A stretch of 64,000 bases of DNA from Sediminivirga luteola (GCF_014639315.1 NZ_BMFY01000004.1:124001-188000), one strand, 5' to 3'; shown: positions 26,715-36,493, numbered from the stretch's first letter. Program-made: numbers and translations. Notes: a model not told the origin generated them from the sequence alone.

Positions 26715-28409
26715 TCATTCCCAGGTGCGCAGCCGGTGGGCGTGATCGAAGAAGTCACGCTCGTAGCGGCAGGCCTGGGTGAAGGCGGCGATCATCCGCT
26801 CACGTACCGGTGCTGGCGCCGATGCGGCGCTGCGCTCGAAGATGCCCACCGCCTGGCGGACCGCCTCGTCGAACTCCGGTGCGCCGTAGGCGGCGATCCA
26901 TTCGCGGTAGGGGTGTCCCTCCAGACCGGTCTCGCCGAGCCGCGCCTTGAGATCCTTGCCCAGCTGCGCGTAGATCCAGAAGCACGGCAGCACGGCGGCG
27001 ACGGCGACCTCGTATTCGGCGACGGCGGCCTGAGAGACCAGCCAGGAGGTGTACCCCTCGGTGGTGGGCGATGGCGCGGTCAGGCCGCGGTCCTCCAGCT
27101 GCTGCATCGCGGCGGCGAACGCCGAGTCTGCCAGCAGGTTCGCGTGCATGCGCTGTTCCTCGGCGATCGCCTCGGCGGCGTTGCCGGCCCAGAACCGCGC
27201 CTCCTCGGTGCTGCCGGTCCGGGCGGCCAGCAGGGACATCGCGCGGGCGTAGCCGAGCAGGTAGTGCTCGTCCTGGACGATGTAGTTGACGAAGGAGAGG
27301 CGGTCCAGGGTGCCGCCCGCCAGTTCCCGCAGGAAGGGCAGCTCATCGGTCTGCCGGCGGTAGTCCGCGCCGGCGTCCCAGGCGGCCTGGGAGTGTTCTC
27401 CGGCGGCCCACCGGCTGGTGGGGCCGGCGAGCTCGGGGCCGCGCGGCTCGTCCGCGGCTTCCCGCACGGCGGCGTCAGCAGCTTCCTGCACGGCGGCGTC
27501 AGCGGCTTCCTGCACGGCGGCGGCGTCGGCACTGGCCGCACCGGGAGTCGTGGTGAGATCCACCAGGTGGTCGACGGGGCCATGCGAGCCCTCCGGCCGG
27601 AGGCTCAGCTGCCAGGCCGCGCCCGAGCGCAGCGCCCGGGACAGGTAGCCCAGCGCCGCGCGGACGGCCCGGACGATGCCATCGGCGTCGATCGCCTCGC
27701 CCTCCTGCCGGCTGCGGGCGATCTCCGCGACGATGGCGGCGGAGAGCGTGCACCCGGTGCCGTGGGTGTGCGGGGTGTCGACGCGGCGGCCGGGGAACTC
27801 CTCGATCCGGACGCCACCGGCGCTCTCGTCCCGCACCGCCAGGACGTCGACCAGCTCGCCGGAGTCGAGGTGGCCGCCCTTGAGCAGGACGGCAGCGGGT
27901 CCCCGGTCCAGCAGCCGGCGGGCCTGGGCGCGCATGGCCGCCGGATCGGCCGCGGCCGGCTCGTCCTCCCCGAGCAGGAGGGCGGCCTCGGGCAGATTGG
28001 GGGTGACCAGGTCTGCGACCGGGAGGAGACGCTCGCGCATCGCCGCCACGGCGTCCTCCTCCAGGAGCGGGTGCCCGGAGGTGGAGACCATCACCGGGTC
28101 GACCACGAGGAAGCCGAGCCGGGCCGATTGCGCGGCGACCAGCTCGACGATGCCGGCGTTGAAGAGCATCCCGGTCTTGGCGGCGTCCACCGGCAGGTCG
28201 CTGAGCACGGACTCGAGCTGATCGGCGACGAACCCGGTCTCCAGGGGGTAGATGCGCTCCACCCCGTGGGTGTTCTGCGCCACCAGGGCGGTCAGCACGC
28301 TGGTGCCATAGGCGCGGCGGGCGGTGAATGCCTTCAGGTCCGCCTGGATGCCGGCGCCGCCGCTGGGGTCGGTGCCGGCGATGGTGAGGGCTACGGGGGG
28401 CCGGGTCAT
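26715..28409 (-). CDS. thiD: ThiD-TenA fusion: HMP(-P) kinase and aminopyrimidine hydrolase
   Basis: Residues 1 to about 270 are ThiD, phosphorylating hydroxymethylpyrimidine to its diphosphate: AGTDPSGGAGIQADLKAF at the start and the anion-hole motif HGTGCTLSAAI. Residues about 335-564 are TenA, which salvages aminopyrimidines: WIYAQLGKDL, preceded by the active-site Cys in LPCFWIY, and the final DHAHRLRTW. The linker holds three near-identical 8-residue repeats (QEAADAAV). This is the arrangement of yeast Thi20-type fusions. It is the last gene of the thiM-thiE-thiD/tenA operon and overlaps thiE by 4 bases. Confidence 0.93.
   Translation of the reverse strand: MTRPPVALTIAGTDPSGGAGIQADLKAFTARRAYGTSVLTALVAQNTHGVERIYPLETGFVADQLESVLSDLPVDAAKTGMLFNAGIVELVAAQSARLGFLVVDPVMVSTSGHPLLEEDAVAAMRERLLPVADLVTPNLPEAALLLGEDEPAAADPAAMRAQARRLLDRGPAAVLLKGGHLDSGELVDVLAVRDESAGGVRIEEFPGRRVDTPHTHGTGCTLSAAIVAEIARSRQEGEAIDADGIVRAVRAALGYLSRALRSGAAWQLSLRPEGSHGPVDHLVDLTTTPGAASADAAAVQEAADAAVQEAADAAVREAADEPRGPELAGPTSRWAAGEHSQAAWDAGADYRRQTDELPFLRELAGGTLDRLSFVNYIVQDEHYLLGYARAMSLLAARTGSTEEARFWAGNAAEAIAEEQRMHANLLADSAFAAAMQQLEDRGLTAPSPTTEGYTSWLVSQAAVAEYEVAVAAVLPCFWIYAQLGKDLKARLGETGLEGHPYREWIAAYGAPEFDEAVRQAVGIFERSAASAPAPVRERMIAAFTQACRYERDFFDHAHRLRTWE
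27454..27525. repeat. 24-bp tandem repeat encoding the ThiD-TenA linker
   Basis: Three units start at 27454, 27478 and 27502 (GCRGCTTCCYGCACGGCGGC and similar). In frame they encode EAADAAV(Q/R) repeats between the two domains, so linker length could vary by replication slippage without changing frame. Confidence 0.75.
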
Positions 28410-29146
28410 GGCTGAGGCTCCTTGTCGTCACGGGTTCCGGCGGGCGCGGTGAAGGCGCGGTGCAGTCTGGCCGCGGCGCGTTCGGGATCGTCGCTCAGGC
28501 AGATCGCCGAGACGACGCAGATGCCGGCCGGGCGGCCGCTGCGGGCGGCGAGCGCGCCGACCTCCCCCGCGCCGGAGGTGTCGACGCCGCCGATGGCGAA
28601 GGCCGGCAGCCGGGTGTGCTCGAGCAGGCCGGCCAGGCCGTCGACGCCGATCCCGGCCGGCGCGTCCGGTTTGGTGCTGGTGCTCCACACCGGGCCGATG
28701 CCCAGGAGATCGGCTTCGCCGCTGTCCTCGGCGGCGCGGATCTCCGCCGGGGTGCCGGTGGAGACGCCGATGACGGCGTCGTCTCCCAGCAGGGCGCGGG
28801 CCTCGCTCAGGGCGGCGTCGTCCTGCCCGATGTGCAGGTGAGCGTCGATGCCCTCCGCGCGGAGCCGTGCCGCCACCGTCACCCGGTCGTTGATCACCAG
28901 CAGGGCGCGCCTGCCGTGTTCGGCGGCGACGGTCTCCAGCGCGGCGGCGACCTCGCGTGCCAGCCGCTCGAAGGCGCCGTCGTCGGCGGTCTTGTCCCGG
29001 ACCTGGACGATGCCGGCGCCGCCGCGGACCGCCGCCGCGGCGGTCTCGGCCACCGTACGGCCGGCGTGGGCGCACTGGGCGGTGTCGGTGATGAAGTAGA
29101 GCCGGGTGTCGATACCTGCCCCGGCGCGTCGCAGACGCCCGGTCAT
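28406..29146 (-). CDS. thiE: Thiamine-phosphate synthase
   Basis: This 246-residue enzyme joins HMP-diphosphate and thiazole phosphate. Motifs are LYFITDTAQ, GAGIVQVRDK, LLVINDRVTVA, HIGQDDAAL and LGIGPVWSTSTKPDA, then FAIGGVD. It overlaps both neighbours by 4 bases (thiM before, thiD/tenA after), so the three are one translational unit. Its control would be the TPP riboswitch upstream of thiM. Confidence 0.95.
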   Translation of the reverse strand: MTGRLRRAGAGIDTRLYFITDTAQCAHAGRTVAETAAAAVRGGAGIVQVRDKTADDGAFERLAREVAAALETVAAEHGRRALLVINDRVTVAARLRAEGIDAHLHIGQDDAALSEARALLGDDAVIGVSTGTPAEIRAAEDSGEADLLGIGPVWSTSTKPDAPAGIGVDGLAGLLEHTRLPAFAIGGVDTSGAGEVGALAARSGRPAGICVVSAICLSDDPERAAARLHRAFTAPAGTRDDKEPQP

Positions 29147-30036
29147 GCCCGCACCTCACCGCCGGCCGCGGCCGCGGCGCGGGCCTCGCCGGTGACCGGG
29201 CGGGTCTCCTCGGCGAGGTCGACGAGGGAGACGATCCGGGCGGCATCGGCGTCGGAGAGTTCCCACAGGGCGTCCAGGAACGCCACCGCGAAGCTGCCGG
29301 GGCGAGCGTCGACGCGGCCGGCCAGCGCCCCCGCGGCGGCGAAGTGCGCGTGAGCCCCGGCGGCGGACCGGGCCAGGGTGGCGGGACCGGGCTCCTCACC
29401 GCCGGCGAGAGCGGCGGCGGCATAGGCGGCGACCGCCCCGCCGAGCGCGCAGCCGGTGCCGATGACGAGCGGCATGCTCGGATGCCCGCCGGTGATGCTG
29501 GTGAGCCGCGCTTCCTCGCCCTCGACCCTCACGACGACGTCCTTCGCCCCGGAGATCGCGACGACCCCGCCGGTGCGCAGGGCGAGGACGATCGCGGCGT
29601 CGATGACCGCGTCGACCTCGTCGGTGGACTCCACTCCCCTGCCGCCGGAACCCTGCCCGGCGAGCGCGGCGATCTCGGAGGCGTTACCCCGCACGACGGA
29701 CGGCCCGGCGGCGGCTGTCCGGGTGATCTGGCCGGTGCGGTACGGGATGCCCATGCCGACCGGATCCAGCACCCAGGGCTTCCCGGCGGCAGCCGCGACC
29801 GGGACGGCGGCGGCCGCTGCGTCGTACTGACGCTGGCTGGGGGTGCCGAAGTTGACCACGAGACCGGAGGCCACCCGGGCGAAGTCGGCGGCATCGAGGT
29901 CGTGATCGACCATGGCGGGGCTGGCGCCTAGGGCAAGCGCGACATTGGCGCTGAACTGCTGGACCACCGTGTTGGTGATGAACTGGATGAGTGGCTGGTG
30001 CTGTTTCACCAGAGCAGGCGCGATCAAGGGGCGCAA
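29143..30036 (-). CDS. thiM: Hydroxyethylthiazole kinase
   Basis: This 297-residue kinase phosphorylates the thiazole moiety of thiamine for salvage. Motifs are QFITNTVVQQFSANVALALGA, VLDPVGMGIPYRT, VVRGNASEIAALAG and the anion-hole GTGCALGGAVAAY. The start is TTG at 30036, placed 8 bases after GGAGGG. The same GGAGGG is part of the riboswitch 3' end, so ligand binding would hide the ribosome site directly. It is the first gene of the operon. Confidence 0.93.
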   Translation of the reverse strand: MRPLIAPALVKQHQPLIQFITNTVVQQFSANVALALGASPAMVDHDLDAADFARVASGLVVNFGTPSQRQYDAAAAAVPVAAAAGKPWVLDPVGMGIPYRTGQITRTAAAGPSVVRGNASEIAALAGQGSGGRGVESTDEVDAVIDAAIVLALRTGGVVAISGAKDVVVRVEGEEARLTSITGGHPSMPLVIGTGCALGGAVAAYAAAALAGGEEPGPATLARSAAGAHAHFAAAGALAGRVDARPGSFAVAFLDALWELSDADAARIVSLVDLAEETRPVTGEARAAAAAGGEVRA

Positions 30037-30040
30037 CTGA

Positions 30041-30122
30041 CATTCCCTCCGCTAGTACTGACTAGATCAGGTTCAACGGGTGTGTTCTCAGCCGGCGTCG
30101 TCACCGGCACCCCGTGTCGTGC
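30041..30122 (-). promoter_or_regulatory. TPP riboswitch (THI element)
   Basis: On the minus strand the conserved words appear in order: ACGGGGTGCC, GGCTGAGA, ACCCGTTGAACCTGATCTAG and AGTACTAGCGGAGGGAA. These are the P1-P5 core of the thiamine pyrophosphate riboswitch. The final GGAGGG doubles as the thiM ribosome site. Binding of TPP should shut down thiM, thiE and thiD/tenA translation. Confidence 0.95.
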
Positions 30123-30203
30123 GCACCAGCGTATCAAGGGACGCCGGTCCCCTGACGCCGGGCCTTACCGGCTTCCGGTGCGCGGGGCCCGCCTATGTCG
30201 TCG

Positions 30204-30266
30204 TCTTACGTCGTCGCCGCGCCAGTACATCGTCGCCGCCCGGGCCTGGAGAGTGACGACGTAAGA
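30204..30266. repeat. 12-bp perfect inverted repeat in a GTC/GAC-rich spacer
   Basis: TCTTACGTCGTC (30204-30215) and GACGACGTAAGA (30255-30266) are exact reverse complements with a 39-base loop. Further ACGTCGTC or GACGACGT words lie around them (30197, 30274). The rest of 30124-30394 between the riboswitch and the transglycosylase gene holds no gene I can support. Confidence 0.55.
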
Positions 30267-30394
30267 GCGCAACGACGACGTAGAAGCGGCGAAGTACGGA
30301 AGAGCGACGAGGTACGGACGCGCCGTGCAGAAAGGCCCGGCAGAGGAACGATCCCGCCCTCACGCTCGGGGTCCCGCGAGAGCAGCACCGGGAG

Positions 30395-31171
30395 TCAGAC
30401 GGCTTCGGCGATGCGGGCGGCCTCGGCGTGCACCCGTCCGACGTAGTCATAGGAGGCGTTGTAGGCCAGGATCGCCCGCTGCCATCCCTCGTCCGTGCTC
30501 AGATCGCGGTCCGCGGCGCACAGGTAGTTCGCCGCGGAGTGGGCGGCATCGTCGATCTGGTTCGGATCGGCGCGGCCGTCGCCGTTGCCGTCCACGCCGT
30601 ACCGGGAGAAGGTCTCGGGCAGGAACTGCATGGGTCCCACCGCGCGGTCGTAGACCGGATCGCCGTCCAGCTCGCCGCCGTCGGTGTCCTCCACGAGGGC
30701 GAAATCACCGCTGCCGTCGAGCGCCGGGCCGATGATCTCCCCGACGACGAAGCCGTCCTCGTCGATGGACGCGCCGCCAAGGGTGCCGTGATGCGATTCG
30801 ACGGCACCGATCCCGGCGAGGGTGTTCCATCCTAGGCGGCATTCCGGGAACTCCTCGGCCGCCCAGGCGGAGGCGTCGAGGTAGGCGCGCAGCACCCGCT
30901 CGGGGATGCCCAGCAGCTGCGCGGTCTCTTCCCGCCACGCGCTCAGCTCGGAACCGGAGTCCCCGGCGTCGGGAACGCCGGAGCTTTCCTCGCCGGCCAC
31001 CAGCACGGGAGGGGCCTCGTCGACGATCCGGGGTGCCTGCGCCTGGCCGTCCTGGGCCGGGGATCCCAGATAGCGGGAGGCCACCACGCCGAGGGCGAAG
31101 ACCAGCGCCAGGAAGCTCGCCGCGACCAGCAGCAGGGCGGTGACCAGGCCCGCGACCCGTCCGCGGCTCAT
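30395..31171 (-). CDS. Exported lytic transglycosylase (MltB/SLT-type)
   Basis: This 258-residue protein starts with a signal or anchor segment (GLVTALLLVAASFLALVFALGV) and ends in a transglycosylase domain. The catalytic Glu lies in LAGIGAVESHHGTLGG. RAVGPMQFLPETFSRYGVDG and ADPNQIDDAAHSAANYLC complete the pattern of actinobacterial MltB-like enzymes that cut the glycan strands of peptidoglycan. It is probably secreted and membrane-tethered. It follows guaB in the same direction with a gap of about 50 bases and may be read with it. Confidence 0.88.
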   Translation of the reverse strand: MSRGRVAGLVTALLLVAASFLALVFALGVVASRYLGSPAQDGQAQAPRIVDEAPPVLVAGEESSGVPDAGDSGSELSAWREETAQLLGIPERVLRAYLDASAWAAEEFPECRLGWNTLAGIGAVESHHGTLGGASIDEDGFVVGEIIGPALDGSGDFALVEDTDGGELDGDPVYDRAVGPMQFLPETFSRYGVDGNGDGRADPNQIDDAAHSAANYLCAADRDLSTDEGWQRAILAYNASYDYVGRVHAEAARIAEAV

Positions 31172-31219
31172 CGGCCGTGGCTGCTCAGCGCGGCCGCGGC
31201 GGTTGAGGCGACGCCGGGC

Positions 31220-32830
<1,611 letters not shown>

Positions 32831-32957
32831 CTATCTATTCCCGCACCCCGCCGGAGACCACATCCCCATGGGCCAGATCACACTCAGCTCTACGCACCGG
32901 CAGCACCGCATCGGGCCGCGGCATCGTCGCCGGGCCCCGCCCTCGGGTCAGACCGGT

Positions 32958-33320
32958 TCAGCGATGCGCCGCAGGCATGCCAGCGGCATCGCCGGCGAGG
33001 TGCCGCGCCCCGCCGGCGGAGCCGTCCGGGATCGCTTCGGGTGCTTCCTGCACCGCGGGCCCCCGGGCCCGGCCGGAGTTCCGCTCCGGCCGGCCTGCCG
33101 CCGGGATCGTCACGGGCCCGGTGAAGAGGTCTTCCACGCCGACTTCGAGGTAGTCGGCGATGCGTTGCGCCGGCCCGGGACTGATCGCCTTCGCCTCCCC
33201 TCGCAGCAGCCTGCCGAGGTAACTGTGCGTCTTCCAGCCCGCAGCCGCTGCGAGCTCACGCTGGGAGACGTCCTGCAGGATCATCAGCCGGGCCAACTTC
33301 TTCGGATCACGCACGTGCAT
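32958..33320 (-). CDS. XRE-family helix-turn-helix regulator
   Basis: This 120-residue protein has an N-terminal HTH (DPKKLARLMILQDVSQRELA followed by GWKTHSYLGRLLRGEAKAI) and a flexible Pro/Gly/Ala-rich tail of about 45 residues. I chose the ATG at 33320; an upstream GTG-type extension has no homology. It is divergent from the HTH plus ImmA/IrrE pair. Two identical 10-bp words lie in the shared promoter region just upstream, a likely binding site for it. Confidence 0.8.
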   Translation of the reverse strand: MHVRDPKKLARLMILQDVSQRELAAAAGWKTHSYLGRLLRGEAKAISPGPAQRIADYLEVGVEDLFTGPVTIPAAGRPERNSGRARGPAVQEAPEAIPDGSAGGARHLAGDAAGMPAAHR

Positions 33321-33364
33321 TCCAACCGTCCTCGATGGTGCGAGAGGGCTTTTTCCCAACTCTA

Positions 33365-33396
33365 CCCATTTTTCGGGTCGATTAGGCCCATTTTTC
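33365..33396. promoter_or_regulatory. Direct 10-bp repeats between divergent HTH genes
   Basis: CCCATTTTTC occurs at 33365-33374 and again at 33387-33396, 22 bases apart, in an AT-richer island. This is the expected place for an operator serving one of the two flanking HTH regulators. A TAAAGT hexamer at about 33437-33442 could be the -10 box of the plus-strand gene. Confidence 0.45.
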
Positions 33397-33576
33397 AGGA
33401 CACTGTGGACACGGAAGTGCCCACTGCGTCTCTAGTAAAGTGAGGTCGCAAGGTTCTGGCGTGGGACTTCGCTATCCCAAACCGAACCGGCCACCAGTGC
33501 CCAGGCATTCGGTCATCGCGCCGTTTCCCTCACGGAATGCGCGCGGCGCGAGTGCGATCGTGCAGAGGAACGGATC

Positions 33577-34074
33577 GTGACGGACAAACATCCACTGGGG
33601 CGCCTGATCACGCAGGTGCAGGAGGCTCAAGGGTGGAGCGACCGCGACCTCGCCGAGCGTAGTGCGCCCGCCCATCCCTTGAGCAAGACCCGCGTGGGCG
33701 ATCTGAAGAACAAGCCGGTCACCTCGATCAAGGCCCGCACCATCCGCACGCTGGCATACGCCCTGAATGTTCCCGAGCGTCTTGTCGCCGAGGCCGCGCT
33801 GGAAAGCATGGGCATCGAGCTGCGGCTGGACCGTCCCGCCGAGGTGATGGAGGTCCTGGCCGCCGACACCACCCTCAGCGCCCGGGACAGGTTCCTGGTC
33901 GCCACGCTGCTGGAGCAGATGCGCCGCAGCGCCGCAAAGGACTGGCGGCCGGACGAACCGGAAGCCCTGGCCGAAGCCACTCGCCTGCAGGAGCGCGCCG
34001 ACTCCGCTCCGGCGCAGGCGCTGGAGGAACTCGCCGCGGACACGTCGCCGCGGGAGGAGCCGGAGGCCCGCTGA
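33577..34074 (+). CDS. HTH protein paired with ImmA/IrrE
   Basis: This 165-residue protein has an N-terminal HTH-like region (LGRLITQVQEAQGWSDRDLAERS, then TRVGDLKNKPVTSIKARTIRTLAYALNVP) and an acidic helical C-terminal half. The GTG start has GAGGAA 6 bases upstream. It stands directly before the ImmA/IrrE-type metallopeptidase, a pairing seen in phage-immunity and stress-switch modules where the peptidase cuts the regulator. Confidence 0.75.
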   Translation: MTDKHPLGRLITQVQEAQGWSDRDLAERSAPAHPLSKTRVGDLKNKPVTSIKARTIRTLAYALNVPERLVAEAALESMGIELRLDRPAEVMEVLAADTTLSARDRFLVATLLEQMRRSAAKDWRPDEPEALAEATRLQERADSAPAQALEELAADTSPREEPEAR

Positions 34075-34120
34075 GCGGCAGACCCGGCTCGCTGTCCGTC
34101 CGCCTCGTTAGTATGCCGGC

Positions 34121-34540
34121 ATGCAGCACAATCCCTGGCGCGAACTCGCCGCTCTCGACGGCGTGGTCGTCTCCTGGCGGGACGATCTGCCGCCCGGCGT
34201 GCTCGGCGCGACCGATGGCGTCTCGATCATCTACCTGCGAAAGGACCTACGGCAGGTGGAGCGCCGCTGCACCCTGGCGCATGAGCTCACTCATCTGCGG
34301 CTGGGACACCGCGGCTGCGTGGACCCGCGCACGGAAGCGGAGGTCCGCCGGCTGACCGCCCTGCGGCTGGTGAGCCTGCCACAGCTGCTGGACGCGGCCC
34401 GGTGGGCCGGCACGGACGCCGAGCTGGCACGGGAGCTGTGGGTCACCCGGGCGGTCCTGGCCGACCGCCTCGCCGCGCTGTCCCCGGCCGAGCGGGCGCA
34501 GCTGGACCGCGTCGCCGACGGCGCCTGGCACCACGGATGA
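34121..34540 (+). CDS. ImmA/IrrE-family metallopeptidase
   Basis: This 139-residue protein carries the zinc motif HELTHLRLGH near residue 55, which marks the ImmA/IrrE family. Family members cleave partner HTH regulators in answer to stress or mobile-element signals. The ATG lies 6 bases after TAGTAT, a good -10 box, so the transcript is probably leaderless and independent of the HTH gene 46 bases upstream. It is a shorter form, without extra sensor domains. Confidence 0.85.
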   Translation: MQHNPWRELAALDGVVVSWRDDLPPGVLGATDGVSIIYLRKDLRQVERRCTLAHELTHLRLGHRGCVDPRTEAEVRRLTALRLVSLPQLLDAARWAGTDAELARELWVTRAVLADRLAALSPAERAQLDRVADGAWHHG

Positions 34541-34626
34541 GGCGGGCCGCCGCCAGGGCCTGAAGACCGGGCCTGCGGGTGGTGCGACCGGCCGCACGGC
34601 GCCGGGACGCCGCGCGGGACCGCACG

Positions 34627-35118
34627 CTAGCGGTAGTTGACGAACTGCAGGTCGACCTCCAGGTCCTTGCCCTTGAGCAGGGCGATGACCGCCTGGAGGT
34701 CGTCGCGCTGCTTGGAAGAGACCCGCAGCTCGTCGCCCTGGATCTGGGCCTTGACGCCCTTGGGTCCTTCGTCCCGGATGATCTTGGAGATCTTCTTGGC
34801 GTTCTCCTTGTCGATGCCCTCCTTGAGCGATCCCTCGATGCGGAACTCCTTGCCGGAGGGATAGGGCTCACCGTGGTCGAGGGACTTCAGCGAGATGCCC
34901 CGCTTGACCAGCTTGGTCTGGAAGACGTCGAGCACCGCTTTGGCGCGTTCCTCGGCGTTGGCCTTGATCAGGATCTTCTCGCCGCTCCACTCGATCGAGG
35001 CGCCGGTGCCCCGGAAGTCATACCGCGAGGCCACTTCCTTGGCGGCCTGGTTGAGGGCGTTGTCGGCTTCCTGGCGGTCGACCTTGCTGACGATGTCGAA
35101 GCTGGAATCGCTGGCCAT
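34627..35118 (-). CDS. yajQ: YajQ-family nucleotide-binding protein
   Basis: This 163-residue protein matches Yaj[25 protein letters not shown] at the start (first 20 cover the hallmark), [20 protein letters not shown] and a final DLQFVNYR. Family members bind cyclic di-GMP or other nucleotides in some bacteria. AAGGAG lies 6 bases before the ATG at 35118. It is a single-gene unit here. Confidence 0.93.
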   Translation of the reverse strand: MASDSSFDIVSKVDRQEADNALNQAAKEVASRYDFRGTGASIEWSGEKILIKANAEERAKAVLDVFQTKLVKRGISLKSLDHGEPYPSGKEFRIEGSLKEGIDKENAKKISKIIRDEGPKGVKAQIQGDELRVSSKQRDDLQAVIALLKGKDLEVDLQFVNYR

Positions 35119-35298
35119 GGCATGCTCCTTCGCTCGTGTCGGGAGGTGTCTGTATCCCCGACAGTCTACGGCGGCCGGCATGCCAGGACACCGGCGCCCG
35201 GAGCGCGGCGGTCGTCCTGATGGACGCGTCGCAGCGGCCATGCGCCGAAGCCGGGCGCTCCCCGGCACCCGCGAGACGGGGCGATGCTCCCGCGCAGG

Positions 35299-35751
35299 TC
35301 AGCGCTGCGGCGGATGCGGCGGATGCTGCCGATGCGGCTGGAAGTCGATCGGTGGGGCGGGCGCGGGCCGGGGCGGCTGTCCCTGCGCCGCCATCTGCCC
35401 CGACTGGCCGGTGGCACCGGGCTGCCCGGCAGGGATCGGCAGGACCACGGCGGCGGTGCCATAGGCGCAGAGCTGCACCCACTGCTGCCCGATCTCGGAG
35501 GTCTCGAAGCGCATGCCCAGCACGGCGTTCCCGCCCCGTGCCTGCGCGTCGGAGACCATCCGGGCGATGGCCTCCTGTCGGGATTCCTGAAGCGCCTGCG
35601 TGAACTCGGTGATCTCACCGCCGCCTATCGAACGCCAGCCGGCGGTCCAGTTGGCCAAGGCGCTGCGGGCGCGGACGGTCAGTCCCGTCACCTCGCCGAA
35701 GATGGCGTCGGTGCGGTAACCGGGAACGGAATCGGTGGTGACGACGATCAT
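35299..35751 (-). CDS. YbjQ-family protein (UPF0145) with a Pro/His-rich tail
   Basis: This 150-residue protein has the YbjQ/UPF0145 pattern: IVVTTDSVPGYRTDAIFGEVTG, ARGGNAVLGMRFETSEIG and CAYGTAAVV. The last 35 residues are Pro/Gln/His-rich (ending PHRQHPPHPPQR) and may bind metal ions. The ATG at 35751 lies 6 bases after TATGAT, a consensus-like -10 box, which suggests a leaderless transcript. Function is unknown. Confidence 0.85.
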   Translation of the reverse strand: MIVVTTDSVPGYRTDAIFGEVTGLTVRARSALANWTAGWRSIGGGEITEFTQALQESRQEAIARMVSDAQARGGNAVLGMRFETSEIGQQWVQLCAYGTAAVVLPIPAGQPGATGQSGQMAAQGQPPRPAPAPPIDFQPHRQHPPHPPQR

Positions 35752-36013
35752 GAAGCGATCATAAGCCCGGTTGCCGTCGCGCTCGGCGTCGCCGATGTGG
35801 CATCTTCGGCACGCCGCAACCCGGCGCCCTTCCGCGACCAGGCGGGCCACGCGCACGTCCGCGGAGTGTTCACCTGCACGGTCCGGCAGCCCGGGACGGG
35901 CAGATGCGACACGGGGGACGCGCCGACCCCGGTATCCCCCTGACGCGGTGACGAAACGCTGAGCTCACCGCCCAAAATGGCAGAAATGGACAGGACCTGA
36001 GCCATAGGTACGC

Positions 36014-36059
36014 GAAACCCCCGCCGATCCCAGTGTTTCCGCGGGATGGCGGGGGTTTC
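36014..36059 (-). terminator. Strong hairpin terminator after tRNA-Tyr
   Basis: The arms GAAACCCCCGCC and GGCGGGGGTTTC pair over 12 bp, and an inner ATCCC/GGGAT adds stability. It lies 9 bases past the tRNA 3' end in its direction of transcription. The stem itself ends in TTTC rather than a long T run. Confidence 0.8.
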
Positions 36060-36068
36060 ATCTTGCTG

Positions 36069-36150
36069 TGGCAGGTACAGGATTCGAACCTGTGTAGGCA
36101 ATGCCGGCTGATTTACAGTCAGCTCCCTTTGGCCGCTCGGGCAACCTGCC
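36069..36150 (-). tRNA. tRNA-Tyr (anticodon GTA)
   Basis: The minus strand gives a complete class II tRNA: 7-bp acceptor GGCAGGT/ACCTGCC, anticodon loop CTGTAAA with GTA, a long variable arm, and T-loop TTCGAAT. The anticodon is at 36114-36116. The CCA end is not encoded. It is the last host gene before the prophage. Confidence 0.97.
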
Positions 36151-36170
36151 GTGACACCCGAGAGTGTCCG

Positions 36171-36212
36171 TAGCGGAGGCGGGGCTCGATCCCGCGACCT
36201 CACGAGTACGAG
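36171..36212 (-). other. 3' half of a tRNA: probable displaced attachment-site remnant
   Basis: On the minus strand the sequence fits the 3' half of a tRNA: anticodon loop CTCGTAC, stem TCGTG, 5-base variable loop AGGTC, T-arm GCGGG-ATCGAGC-CCCGC, acceptor strand CTCCGCT and discriminator A. The 5' half is missing. The loop would give anticodon CGT (threonine). Tail-end prophage genes begin just 5' of it and host tRNA-Tyr lies 3' of it. This is what the original host tRNA 3' end looks like after a phage carrying its own copy integrates. The bases 36213-36380 hold nothing I can identify. Confidence 0.6.
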
Positions 36213-36380
36213 CGACCAGAACCCCGCTCGCACCTGGATATACTCGCACGTCCCTAGAATCCCGGTCAAACTGGCCCCGAGGAGACCTCCAGAACAGCCG
36301 GTCGCGACCCCATCAGCAGGGATGATTCAGGGGGTTTCCGATGTATAAGAGATGGCGGCGCCTTGCCCCGAACACAAAAA

Positions 36381-36406
36381 GAGGCCGTCCCCGAAAGGAC
36401 GGCCTC
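36381..36406 (-). terminator. Rho-independent terminator at the prophage end
   Basis: GAGGCCGTCC-TTTCGG-GGACGGCCTC on the minus strand is followed by TTTTTGTGTT. It closes minus-strand transcription coming from the prophage before the tRNA region. Confidence 0.88.
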
Positions 36407-36493
36407 TCCCCCGTTTGGCCGGTCCCCACCGGCCGGCGCGAGGATCCCCATCCTCGGCGCGTGCCACGAGGCTACGACCGCCCCGCTTCATGG

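Noticed and set aside
36171-36228. A functional D-armless tRNA using AGCGGGG as acceptor 5' strand
   Set aside because: A 7-bp acceptor can be drawn, but no anticodon stem forms; a broken 3' half at a phage junction is the simpler reading.
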